A DNA stretch of 8,381 nucleotides. Source: Saprospiraceae bacterium. GTDB taxonomy: Bacteria; Bacteroidota; Bacteroidia; Chitinophagales; Saprospiraceae. The stretch covers positions 1 to 8,381 of the forward strand of contig JACMLK010000203.1 of assembly GCA_014379665.1 (NCBI GenBank). Reading direction: 5' to 3'. Of this stretch, positions 1 to 6,224 are shown in pieces; position 1 is the first letter of the stretch; each line of letters begins with the position of its first letter. Below the pieces are notes generated by a model that made no database searches, was not told the origin of the DNA, and was given only the letters and a program-made list of their open reading frames with translations. The translations under genes and the position numbers were made by a program.

Positions 1-2
1 AA

Positions 3-116
3 GCAGAGATCGAAAAAACGATAGTTAAAAATGATAATTCAGGCATGAAAGATAAGCAGCTGGAGGCAGACGCAGAGGATCATAAATTTGAAGGTTACAA
101 TAAAGTATATAAGTAA
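3..116 (+). CDS. topA: DNA topoisomerase I, interior segment ending at an in-frame TAA (5' end outside window)
   Basis: Reading codons from base 3 gives 37 residues and then TAA at 114-116. The segment carries the TopA-like pattern AEIEKT, then a stretch ending HKFEGYNKVYK. In bacterial TopA this corresponds to the strand before the acidic loop (FAGYTAV in the E. coli enzyme, FEGF.KVY.E in Bacteroidota from memory). After the TAA the same frame continues without a shift as STDDDDDQD and into the conserved FTRPSARYTEASLVKKLEE block, so both sides clearly belong to one gene. The Toprim domain and the catalytic tyrosine lie upstream of the window. The stop replaces a position that is commonly glutamate in relatives, so one base change from GAA to TAA would explain it. 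Whether it is a true mutation or a sequence error cannot be decided here. Confidence 0.8.
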   Translation, partial: AEIEKTIVKNDNSGMKDKQLEADAEDHKFEGYNKVYK

Positions 117-143
117 TCAACCGACGATGACGATGATCAGGAT

Positions 144-1424
144 GTGAAAGGCATGCTGCCACCACTAAAAATCGCACAAATGTTGGATTTAAATTATATG
201 GAATCTGTAGAAAGCTTTACAAGACCATCTGCCCGGTATACGGAAGCGAGCCTGGTAAAAAAACTGGAAGAACTTGGTATTGGAAGACCATCTACCTATG
301 CTCCCACTATTACTAAAATAATGGAAGAAGAAAGGGGGTATGTAACAAAGGAAAGCCGCGAAGGTACGCAAAGAAATTATCAGTATCTGTTGTTAAAAAA
401 AGGAAGCATAGAGTCCAAAGTTAAATCAGAGATCACCGGGGCTACCAAAAATTGTCTGTATCCATCGGATTTGGGCATGGTAGTGGTTGATTTCCTGTCA
501 GAACATTTTGACCAGGTGATGAATTATAGTTTTACAGCCAGAGTGGAAGATGAGCTTGACAAAATTGCCACAGACGGAGTCGACTGGAAAAGAATGTTGA
601 AGAATTTTTATGAACCTTTTCACAGCAATGTGGAAAAAACGATGGAGAATGCAGAAAGAGCCAAGGGTAAGCGGGAATTAGGTAAAGATGTTGCATCAGG
701 ATATACGGTGATTGCTCAGATGACCCGCTTTGGTCCTGTCATTCAAATCGGCGACAGAGAGGAAATGAAGGAAGGCGAAAAGCCCAGATTTGCCAATCTT
801 AAACCTTCACAATCATTGGAAACTATTTCTTTTGATGATGCCATGGAACTTTTTAAACTACCACGGACCATCGGGACTTACAAAGGGGAAGAAATTTCCG
901 TTAATACGGGTAGATTCGGGCCTTATGTCAAAATTGGGGAGATGTTTGTAAACCTGCCCCGGAATCTGGACCCAATGACCATAACGATGGAAGAAGCTAT
1001 AGAACTTATTGAAAACAAGATGGATGAAAATGCACCTATCGGAATGTTTCAGAATCTGCCAATTACAAAAGGGAAAGGAAGATTCGGTCCATTTGTAAAG
1101 TGGAATGAATTGTATGTACCAATTCCGGTCAGATATAAATTGGAGACTATTACCGAGGCACAAGCAATAGAAATTATTGAGATTAAAGTAGATAAAGAGG
1201 CCAACAGATATATTCAAAATTGGCCTGCTGAAAAAATATCTATAGAAAATGGCAGATGGGGCCCATATATTAAGTACGGTAAAAATAATCTAAAAATTCC
1301 TAAAGTAGAAGGAATAAAATTGGAAACTGAATCTCTGCAGACCGTAAGTCTGGACACAGTGAAATCCTGGATAGAAGCTGAAATTCCCGGAGCATTTAAA
1401 AAGACTCCAACCAAAAAGAAATAA
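144..1424 (+). CDS. topA: DNA topoisomerase I (type IA), C-terminal part downstream of the premature stop
   Basis: This is the distal part of TopA, which relaxes negative supercoils through a tyrosine-linked single-strand break. Residues 25-53 (FTRPSARYTEASLVKK, then GIGRPSTYA) are the diagnostic type IA block near the central hole. The core runs to about residue 175. Four TopA-C repeats follow, with TRFGP at 194, GRFGP at 256, GRFGP at 312 and GRWGP at 370, and then a lysine-rich tail (KKTPTKKK) suited to DNA binding. This repeat type is usual in Bacteroidota. The Toprim metal site and active tyrosine are absent because they lie upstream, so this polypeptide alone cannot be catalytic. The GTG at 144 is only where the frame could restart; ATG at 153, with AGGA at 139-142 ten bases ahead, is as likely. 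The frame stays open upstream to the TAA at 114-116, so the natural gene is one longer ORF. It ends in a tandem TAA TAA. Confidence 0.93.
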   Translation: MKGMLPPLKIAQMLDLNYMESVESFTRPSARYTEASLVKKLEELGIGRPSTYAPTITKIMEEERGYVTKESREGTQRNYQYLLLKKGSIESKVKSEITGATKNCLYPSDLGMVVVDFLSEHFDQVMNYSFTARVEDELDKIATDGVDWKRMLKNFYEPFHSNVEKTMENAERAKGKRELGKDVASGYTVIAQMTRFGPVIQIGDREEMKEGEKPRFANLKPSQSLETISFDDAMELFKLPRTIGTYKGEEISVNTGRFGPYVKIGEMFVNLPRNLDPMTITMEEAIELIENKMDENAPIGMFQNLPITKGKGRFGPFVKWNELYVPIPVRYKLETITEAQAIEIIEIKVDKEANRYIQNWPAEKISIENGRWGPYIKYGKNNLKIPKVEGIKLETESLQTVSLDTVKSWIEAEIPGAFKKTPTKKK

Positions 1425-1450
1425 TAAAGATCCATTATAATCAGGGTATA

Positions 1451-1524
1451 ACTTAATATTATTCTAAACACTAAAATAAGCATTGAAGGAAATAAATCAA
1501 CAAATTAATGTTTAGAATTTAAGT
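1451..1524. repeat. Interrupted inverted repeat between topA and the TPR gene
   Basis: A perfect 10-base arm, ATTCTAAACA at 1461-1470, is matched by TGTTTAGAAT at 1509-1518. The pairing continues outward with ACTTAA at 1451-1456 against TTAAGT at 1519-1524 after a 4-base bulge (TATT) on the left. The loop is 38 bases. No T-run follows either arm, so it is not a normal intrinsic terminator. The right arm covers the candidate -33 element of the promoter at 1511-1541, so an operator is one possible reading; a processed 3' end for topA mRNA is another. The DNA is very AT-rich, which raises the odds of chance pairing. Confidence 0.45.
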
Positions 1525-1541
1525 ATTACAGGATAATTTTG
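1511..1541 (+). promoter_or_regulatory. Candidate Bacteroidota-type promoter for the TPR gene
   Basis: TAATTTTG at 1534-1541 is a perfect match to the Bacteroidota -7 consensus TAnnTTTG. Nineteen bases upstream lies TTTA (1511-1514), one mismatch from the -33 consensus TTTG. The spacing is the usual one. Transcription would start near 1548 and leave an untranslated leader of about 120 bases before the ATG at 1667. This is a motif match only. Confidence 0.4.
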
Positions 1542-1666
1542 GTGACAAAATGAGGTTTTATCAAATGGATTTAGTAAGCCATTCCGGAAAAAGAAAAATT
1601 AATTTTTTCTTAACTAACAATAATTAGTTTTAAATTGTCTTTATATTACAATAAATCAAATAAGAC

Positions 1667-2758
1667 ATGAAATTCATCACAGGATTAACCTTTTTTGTCA
1701 TTTTTACATCTGTTATTCACCTTAATGCTCAGACATTGGATGAAGAGACAGGATTCATTTATGTTAAAGCAGAATACTTATTTGAAACTGCCAGGTATGA
1801 GGAAGCAATTTCTCAATATAATCTGGTTATAGCCAGAGATCCGAAATACAAGGAAGCACTCATCCATAGGGGACTCTCAAAATTGGCATTAGCTGCATAT
1901 AAGGGTTCAAAAATGGATGCTATTCAATCTATTGAATTAAAAGGCATAAGTGCAGAATCCGCTGCTTTACTTGGGCGATCGTTCGCAGGTATGAATGATA
2001 TCAATGCTGCCACCAGTAGCCTGACTGCTGCAATAGCTCTTGATGCTAAAAATTCTTTATATTATGAATGGCGGGGAGCATTGTATGAAAATGATGATCA
2101 GTTGATCAAGGCTTGTCAGGATTATGAGAAAGCCATGAATTTTGGAAGCATTGCAGCTGAAATGAAGGCAAAATCCCTTTGCGGCATAATGAAAAATAAA
2201 CAGGTAGTGCCCACACAAAAAAATAAAGAAGAAGATGTCACAAGTGAATCCGGTAACAATGATGCATCTGATAGCAATCATGCACCAGGTGATATTGCTG
2301 ACAATGAAGTCCTAAGCTCAGGAAACAGAGAAGATCAAACAAATGAACAACAAAATCAAAATCCGGCAACAACTACTTCAGATTCAACTACAATAGATGA
2401 TTCAGAGCCGATCGTAGACGATGGTTTACCCAAGGAAGATAATTATGTCAACAGGTTAATCATTGATGATGAACTGACTTTAGAAATTTCAGGACAGGAA
2501 TTGGGCAGAAGAGAAATACCTAAAGAAAATATTCCTAGCATTTTGATTTTGGCAGATGAAAACGGCAAAGTAACCGTAAATATTTGCGTGAATAAATCAG
2601 GTATAGTCACCAAAGCAGAGTTTAATGCTTCCAAGTCAAGTATTGCAAAAAAGAGTCTGGTTTCGTTAGCACTTCGAAAAGCAAAAGAATTTGAATTTTC
2701 CAGAGGTGAATATGACCTTCAATGCGGTATCATGGTATTTAATATTAAAGGTAGTTAA
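1667..2758 (+). CDS. Secreted TPR-repeat protein with a TonB-C-like C-terminal domain
   Basis: Residues 1-21 form a signal peptide with a hydrophobic core and a likely signal peptidase I cut after LNA (residue 21), so the protein should be periplasmic or cell-surface. Residues 29-162 hold about four tetratricopeptide units; clear ones are 29-59 (ARYEEAISQYNLVIARDP) and 129-162 (YYEWRGALY, then KACQDYEKAM). Residues 175-258 are a hydrophilic linker rich in D, E, N, S, T and Q. Residues 285-363 resemble the energy-transducer TonB/AgmX-type C-terminal fold (GKVTVNICVNKSGIV), with two cysteines (307 and 353) placed to form a disulfide. There is no N-terminal membrane anchor of the usual TonB kind, so it probably does not act as a standard TonB; a scaffold or protein-interaction role is inferred. 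ATG 1667 is firm because an in-frame TAA lies at 1661-1663. No Shine-Dalgarno is seen. It is monocistronic by spacing. Confidence 0.85.
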   Translation: MKFITGLTFFVIFTSVIHLNAQTLDEETGFIYVKAEYLFETARYEEAISQYNLVIARDPKYKEALIHRGLSKLALAAYKGSKMDAIQSIELKGISAESAALLGRSFAGMNDINAATSSLTAAIALDAKNSLYYEWRGALYENDDQLIKACQDYEKAMNFGSIAAEMKAKSLCGIMKNKQVVPTQKNKEEDVTSESGNNDASDSNHAPGDIADNEVLSSGNREDQTNEQQNQNPATTTSDSTTIDDSEPIVDDGLPKEDNYVNRLIIDDELTLEISGQELGRREIPKENIPSILILADENGKVTVNICVNKSGIVTKAEFNASKSSIAKKSLVSLALRKAKEFEFSRGEYDLQCGIMVFNIKGS

Positions 2759-2766
2759 TCTTTCTA

Positions 2767-2837
2767 CAAATTTAACAAATCTAACAAATCTAACAAATCA
2801 GCAATTTAGCAATTTATCAATTTAGCAAATCAGCAAT
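2767..2837. repeat. Degenerate 8-9 bp tandem repeat array
   Basis: Three 9-base units of the form CAAATYTAA (2767-2793) are followed by about five 8-base units alternating CAAATCAG and CAATTTAG/T (2794-2833), ending in a partial CAAT. It is non-coding and starts 8 bases after the TPR gene stop. Such AT-rich slippage arrays are common between Bacteroidota genes. The switch in period from 9 to 8 and the reuse of CAAATCAG at both ends suggest growth by replication slippage. No function can be assigned. Confidence 0.75.
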
Positions 2838-2851
2838 ATTAAAACATTTTA

Positions 2852-2892
2852 GTTTCAGGAAACTCACTTTTGATTAACTTAGCGCCTGAAAC
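2852..2892. repeat. Inverted repeat in the arginine deiminase leader
   Basis: GTTTCAGG at 2852-2859 is the exact reverse complement of CCTGAAAC at 2885-2892, with a 25-base spacer. A competing short pairing exists inside it, GTTTC (2852-2856) with GAAAC (2859-2863). The right arm ends 14 bases before the ATG at 2907. Between the arms sits CACTTTTG (2865-2872), one base off the Bacteroidota -7 consensus, although no good -33 partner is present. An operator or leader hairpin controlling the deiminase cluster is possible but unproven. Confidence 0.35.
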
Positions 2893-2906
2893 CAAATTAA
2901 TGATGT

Positions 2907-4163
2907 ATGTTGAATGTAAATTCGGAAATTGGGGCACTGAAGAAGGTTATCATTCACAGACCGGATGATGGTATTGCAAGGATATCGCCAAAAAAAGCGG
3001 AGGAACTATTATTTGATGATATAGTTCATCTGCCGCAGATGAGAGAAGAACACGATATTTTCAGAAGGGTTTTACAGCTAATCCTTGGAAAGGAAAATGT
3101 GTTGGATACACAAAATTTGATTGAGGAAGGGTTTGAGGCAAGTCCTGACATAAAGGAAGAACTATTGGAAAAAGTAGTGGACTACGAAGAGTTGCCACCA
3201 GTGGATAAATCTTTTTTAATGTCGTTGGATGCCAAATCACTTACGAAACTACTGATTACAGGATATCATCAGGATGAAGATCATATATATTTTGATCCGA
3301 TTCCAAACTTTATATTCACCAGAGATATAGCTGTGGTGATTAAAGACCATATCATCATCACAAAAGCGGCCAAATCTGCAAGATATCGTGAAAATTTACT
3401 CACCAGATTTATCTTTTATGCCCATCCTTTTTTTAAAGATTTAAGTACAAATGATAAGATCATAAACCTCAATCATCTGGATAAGTTTCCACCTTCCAAA
3501 AAAGGAGAAGTCGTTTCACTGGAAGGAGGAGATGTGATGATGCTCAACGATGATTTCATATTGATAGGATGCTCCGAAAGAACCACTGACTATGCTATCA
3601 GATGTGTAAAGAATGTGTTATTTGAAAAAGGATTGGTTTCTAATATTGCTCAAATCAATATTCCTTCTGACAGAACCTGTATGCATATTGATACCCTGTT
3701 TACCTTAATTGATTATAATGATGTCATTTGTTTTAAACCGATCGTTTTTGACGGCATAAGTTCCAATGTCAAAGTGTATCGAAAAAACGGAGCGGAAATA
3801 GTATATGATTCAGTTAAAAATTTTTTTATACATGAGATCAACCCAAATGTTAATTTCATCTTTAGCGGGGACGGAATCTCACCATATCAGGAAAGAGAGC
3901 AATGGACCGACGGTTGCAACCTGGTGGCACTCAGACCAGGTGTTGCTTTAACTTATGACAGGAATCCCAAAACAGAAGTCGCGTTGAGAAAGTCAGGATA
4001 TGATATTATTCACGCCAGAGACTTTATTGAACAGGTAAATGAAGGCATTATTAATCCTCAAACTGTAACAAAAACAATTATTACACTACCATCCAACGAA
4101 CTATCCAGAGCCAGAGGTGGTTCTCATTGCATGACATGTCCGCTCATAAGGGACAGGATCTGA
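2907..4163 (+). CDS. arcA: Arginine deiminase
   Basis: This enzyme hydrolyses L-arginine to L-citrulline and ammonia (EC 3.5.3.6) in the cytoplasm. The guanidino-modifying motifs are all present: PNFIFTRD at 133-140 (Asp140 matches the substrate-binding Asp166 of the Pseudomonas enzyme), LEGGDV at 205-210 (Glu206), RTT at 225, MHIDT at 259-263 (catalytic His260 and Asp262) and RARGGSHCMTCPL at 401-413, with nucleophile Cys408. Length 418 fits the family. ATG 2907 is fixed by an in-frame TGA at 2901-2903; there is no Shine-Dalgarno. The usual partners arcB (ornithine carbamoyltransferase), arcC (carbamate kinase) and arcD (antiporter) are not in the window, so a classical ATP-yielding pathway is not shown here. 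The next gene, a thioesterase, starts 18 bases after the stop and is probably cotranscribed. A related amidinotransferase-fold hydrolase is the alternative, but the motif set favours deiminase. Confidence 0.9.
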   Translation: MLNVNSEIGALKKVIIHRPDDGIARISPKKAEELLFDDIVHLPQMREEHDIFRRVLQLILGKENVLDTQNLIEEGFEASPDIKEELLEKVVDYEELPPVDKSFLMSLDAKSLTKLLITGYHQDEDHIYFDPIPNFIFTRDIAVVIKDHIIITKAAKSARYRENLLTRFIFYAHPFFKDLSTNDKIINLNHLDKFPPSKKGEVVSLEGGDVMMLNDDFILIGCSERTTDYAIRCVKNVLFEKGLVSNIAQINIPSDRTCMHIDTLFTLIDYNDVICFKPIVFDGISSNVKVYRKNGAEIVYDSVKNFFIHEINPNVNFIFSGDGISPYQEREQWTDGCNLVALRPGVALTYDRNPKTEVALRKSGYDIIHARDFIEQVNEGIINPQTVTKTIITLPSNELSRARGGSHCMTCPLIRDRI

Positions 4164-4171
4164 TCATATTC

Positions 4172-4177
4172 AAAGGA
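4172..4177 (+). promoter_or_regulatory. Ribosome binding site of the thioesterase gene
   Basis: AAAGGA lies 4 bases before the ATG at 4182, in the 18-base gap after the arginine deiminase stop. It is the clearest Shine-Dalgarno-like element in the window, where most starts have none. It supports ATG 4182 as the start and translation from a shared mRNA. Confidence 0.45.
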
Positions 4178-4181
4178 TGTT

Positions 4182-4589
4182 ATGTATAGCTTTGATTTTA
4201 AAGTAAGAGTAAGATATGGTGACACCGACATGATGGGTTACCTGTATTATGGCAATTATCCTAAATTGTATGAAATAGGTAGAGTAGAGGCAATGAGAAA
4301 TATTGGTCTTTTATACAAAGATCTGGAGCAGAAATATGATATCATGATGCCTGTGGTTCATGTAGATGCCCGATATATTTTACCCGGCAAATATGATGAA
4401 GAATTGATGATAAGAACTATTTTAATGGAACTTCCAACAAAAATGATCACTTTCATTAATGAAATATATAGTGAGCAAAATATTCTTATTCATCGTGCGG
4501 AAGTTAAGCTCTTTTTTATAGACATGAAGACCTCCAAAAGAGTGTCATGCCCTGAATATATGCTTCAAAAATTAATGCCTTTATTTTGA
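4182..4589 (+). CDS. Acyl-CoA thioesterase, YbgC/4-hydroxybenzoyl-CoA thioesterase (hotdog) family
   Basis: This is a single hotdog-fold domain of 135 residues, the normal family length, expected to hydrolyse an acyl-CoA or acyl-ACP thioester. The signature covers residues 11-39: RYGDTDMMGYLYYGNY, then YEIGRVEAMR. Asp16 is at the place of the catalytic Asp17 of the Pseudomonas 4-hydroxybenzoyl-CoA thioesterase. The MPVVHVDARYILPGKYDEEL segment (56-75) is the usual central strand region, and RAEVKLFFID (105-114) the last long strand. There is no signal peptide, so it is cytoplasmic. The substrate cannot be read from the sequence, and no Tol-Pal genes, which neighbour ybgC in proteobacteria, are present. 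Its stop overlaps the start of the BrkB-type gene by four bases (TTGA), which suggests translational coupling. Confidence 0.88.
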   Translation: MYSFDFKVRVRYGDTDMMGYLYYGNYPKLYEIGRVEAMRNIGLLYKDLEQKYDIMMPVVHVDARYILPGKYDEELMIRTILMELPTKMITFINEIYSEQNILIHRAEVKLFFIDMKTSKRVSCPEYMLQKLMPLF

Positions 4590-5548
4590 CTAAAAGAATA
4601 CAAACGTTTAGTAAAATATTTCTGGAACTACCGTGGGTAATAAAAATACTTGAGTGGGCAAAAGTATATAGTCCGCCTGGCTTTTCCGGTGTATCGCTTC
4701 ATAATGTGATCTCCTTTGTAGTCAAAGAAACCCAAAAAGACAATCTTACCACAAGAGCAAACTCTGTTTCTTTTAGTTTATTTCTTTCCATTTTTCCAGC
4801 TATTATCTTTCTTTTTACTTTGTTGCCTTTATTTACTTTTGTACAGGACTATACGATCATGTTGAGCAATCAATTGGAAGGCGTTATTCCCAAAAGCGCA
4901 CATGATTATATTTTTACAATCATTACGGATATTACTGCTATTAAAAGAGATGGATTACTTTCTTTAGGTGCCTTTCTGGCTTTATTTTTTTCTTCAAATG
5001 GCATGCTTACCTTGATGTCTGGTTTTGATAAGGCTTACCATCAAACATTCAAAAAAAGATATTGGCTCAAAACATGGTTAATAGCACTGGCACTTACCTT
5101 AGTTCTTTCGTTTTTACTAATCATTTCTCTTTTTTTAATGGTAGTGGAAGACTTATTGTTAAATTACATGAGGGAAGTGCTGCATATCTCTGAGACTTTG
5201 CTCATTTCATTCAGCATTTTCAATTGGGTATTTGCCATATTTATGGTGTATACAGGAATAAGCCTTATTTACACTTTTGGTCCTTCTATGCACAGAAGAA
5301 CACGATTCATCAATATTGGATCTATTATTGCTACTATCCTGTCGCTGCTTACTTCACTGGGATTCAGTTATTTTATCAATAATTTTGGAAGATATAATGA
5401 GATCTATGGTTCTATCGGAGCACTAATGGTTATGATGATTTGGATTCAGTTCAACAGTTTTATTCTATTGGTGGGATTTGAATTAAATGTAAGCGTTGCA
5501 GTACACAAGTCTTTGCGATACCAAAAAAAACAGAATGCAATCGTCTGA
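4586..5548 (+). CDS. YihY/BrkB-type inner-membrane protein
   Basis: This is an integral membrane protein of 320 residues with about six hydrophobic helices, near 62-85, 124-144, 163-188, 205-230, 243-264 and 274-299. The family marks are TTRANSVSFSLFLSIFPAII (55-74) at the first helix and YGSIGALMVMMIWIQFNSFI (274-293) before LLVGFELN in the last helix. The family was once labelled ribonuclease BN; that is known to be a misannotation. Its biochemical role is not established, so none is given here. The start is TTG 4586, overlapping the upstream TGA as TTGA. The frame is open only from 4556 (TGA at 4553-4555) and holds no ATG or GTG before 4586. It faces the convergent ubiX gene, with only 26 bases between the two stop codons and no obvious terminator hairpin. 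Confidence 0.88.
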   Translation: MTKRIQTFSKIFLELPWVIKILEWAKVYSPPGFSGVSLHNVISFVVKETQKDNLTTRANSVSFSLFLSIFPAIIFLFTLLPLFTFVQDYTIMLSNQLEGVIPKSAHDYIFTIITDITAIKRDGLLSLGAFLALFFSSNGMLTLMSGFDKAYHQTFKKRYWLKTWLIALALTLVLSFLLIISLFLMVVEDLLLNYMREVLHISETLLISFSIFNWVFAIFMVYTGISLIYTFGPSMHRRTRFINIGSIIATILSLLTSLGFSYFINNFGRYNEIYGSIGALMVMMIWIQFNSFILLVGFELNVSVAVHKSLRYQKKQNAIV

Positions 5549-5574
5549 ATACATACAATTTTAGGACTCAATTA

Positions 5575-6135
5575 TTATTCCCCCCACCGAAACGTATCTA
5601 CTTTTAATCCGGCAATATCAAGAACACGATCCACTACAGTATCAACCAAAGCTTCTATGGTAGAAGGGCGGGAATAAAAAGAAGGGCAGGCCGGACAAAT
5701 AATGGCACCCGCTTCGGTAAGCGTTGTCATATTCCGAAGATGGATTAAATTGTAAGGCGTTTCTCGAGGAACAAGAATAAGCTTTCGCTTTTCTTTGAGC
5801 ATAACATCCGCAGCCCTGGTGATGAGATCGTCGGATATTCCATTGGCAATTCTGCCAACAAGACCCATAGAGCTTGGACAAATGATCATGATTTCATATT
5901 TAGCTGATCCTGATGCAAACGGGGCCTGAAAATCATTTTTATCATAAAATGTAAATGGCCAATTTTTTTTATCGAAAGTGCCTATCTCTATTTCCCAATT
6001 GACCACCGCATTATCTGACATAATGATACCTATGGTAAGATTTTCCTTATTGGTGGCCAGTTTTGTCAGTAAACGTTGAGCATAAATGGAACCACTGGAT
6101 CCTCCAATGGCAAAAACAATCTTTTTCGTTGACAT
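5575..6135 (-). CDS. ubiX: Flavin prenyltransferase UbiX
   Basis: UbiX joins dimethylallyl phosphate to reduced FMN and makes prenylated FMN, the cofactor of UbiD-type decarboxylases (EC 2.5.1.129). Visible motifs are GGSSGSIYAQ (11-20, flavin binding), MSDNA (39-43), PFASGSA (72-78), CPSSMGLVGRIANGISDDLI (86-105), LVPRETPYN (121-129, with Arg124-Glu125 at the catalytic Arg-Glu pair), PSFY (151-154, Tyr154) and Arg170 in VVDRVLD. At 186 residues the length is typical. No ubiD partner is in the window. Some UbiX relatives act with decarboxylases outside ubiquinone synthesis, and in Bacteroidota a role in menaquinone or other decarboxylations is more likely than ubiquinone; that is inference. 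The gene lies 89 bases downstream of folC on the same strand and may share its transcript. Confidence 0.93.
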   Translation of the reverse strand: MSTKKIVFAIGGSSGSIYAQRLLTKLATNKENLTIGIIMSDNAVVNWEIEIGTFDKKNWPFTFYDKNDFQAPFASGSAKYEIMIICPSSMGLVGRIANGISDDLITRAADVMLKEKRKLILVPRETPYNLIHLRNMTTLTEAGAIICPACPSFYSRPSTIEALVDTVVDRVLDIAGLKVDTFRWGE

Positions 6136-6224
6136 AAGAAATATTTTTTATTTAATAATCTTTTGGCAAAAGAGTTCATAAATATCACATTAAATGTTCA
6201 GCTTGTCACCTCACAGCATCATTT

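Noticed and set aside
114..116. TAA as a reassigned sense codon
   Set aside because: TAA also terminates the topA frame, the TPR gene, ubiX, folC and the acidic-protein gene at natural family ends, so the standard code applies.
189..2634. Minus-strand open frames inside topA and the TPR gene (for example 189-371, 858-1217, 1214-1483, 2057-2281 and 2443-2634)
   Set aside because: They lie opposite well-supported coding frames, show low-complexity Phe/Ile-rich translations and match no family; they are shadows.
2767..2837. CRISPR-like repeats
   Set aside because: Units are only 8-9 bases with no spacers between them, and there are no cas genes nearby.
5549..5574. Shared bidirectional terminator between the convergent BrkB-type and ubiX genes
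   Set aside because: The 26 bases contain no stem of useful length.
5642..5881. Alternate minus-strand frame within ubiX
   Set aside because: It overlaps the strongly supported UbiX frame, is Cys/Ser/Tyr-rich and shows no domain.
6159..6173. TCTTTT/AAAAGA hairpin between folC and ubiX as a terminator
   Set aside because: The stem is only six AT-rich pairs with a 3-base loop and no uninterrupted T-run follows on the minus strand, so folC-ubiX readthrough is more likely.
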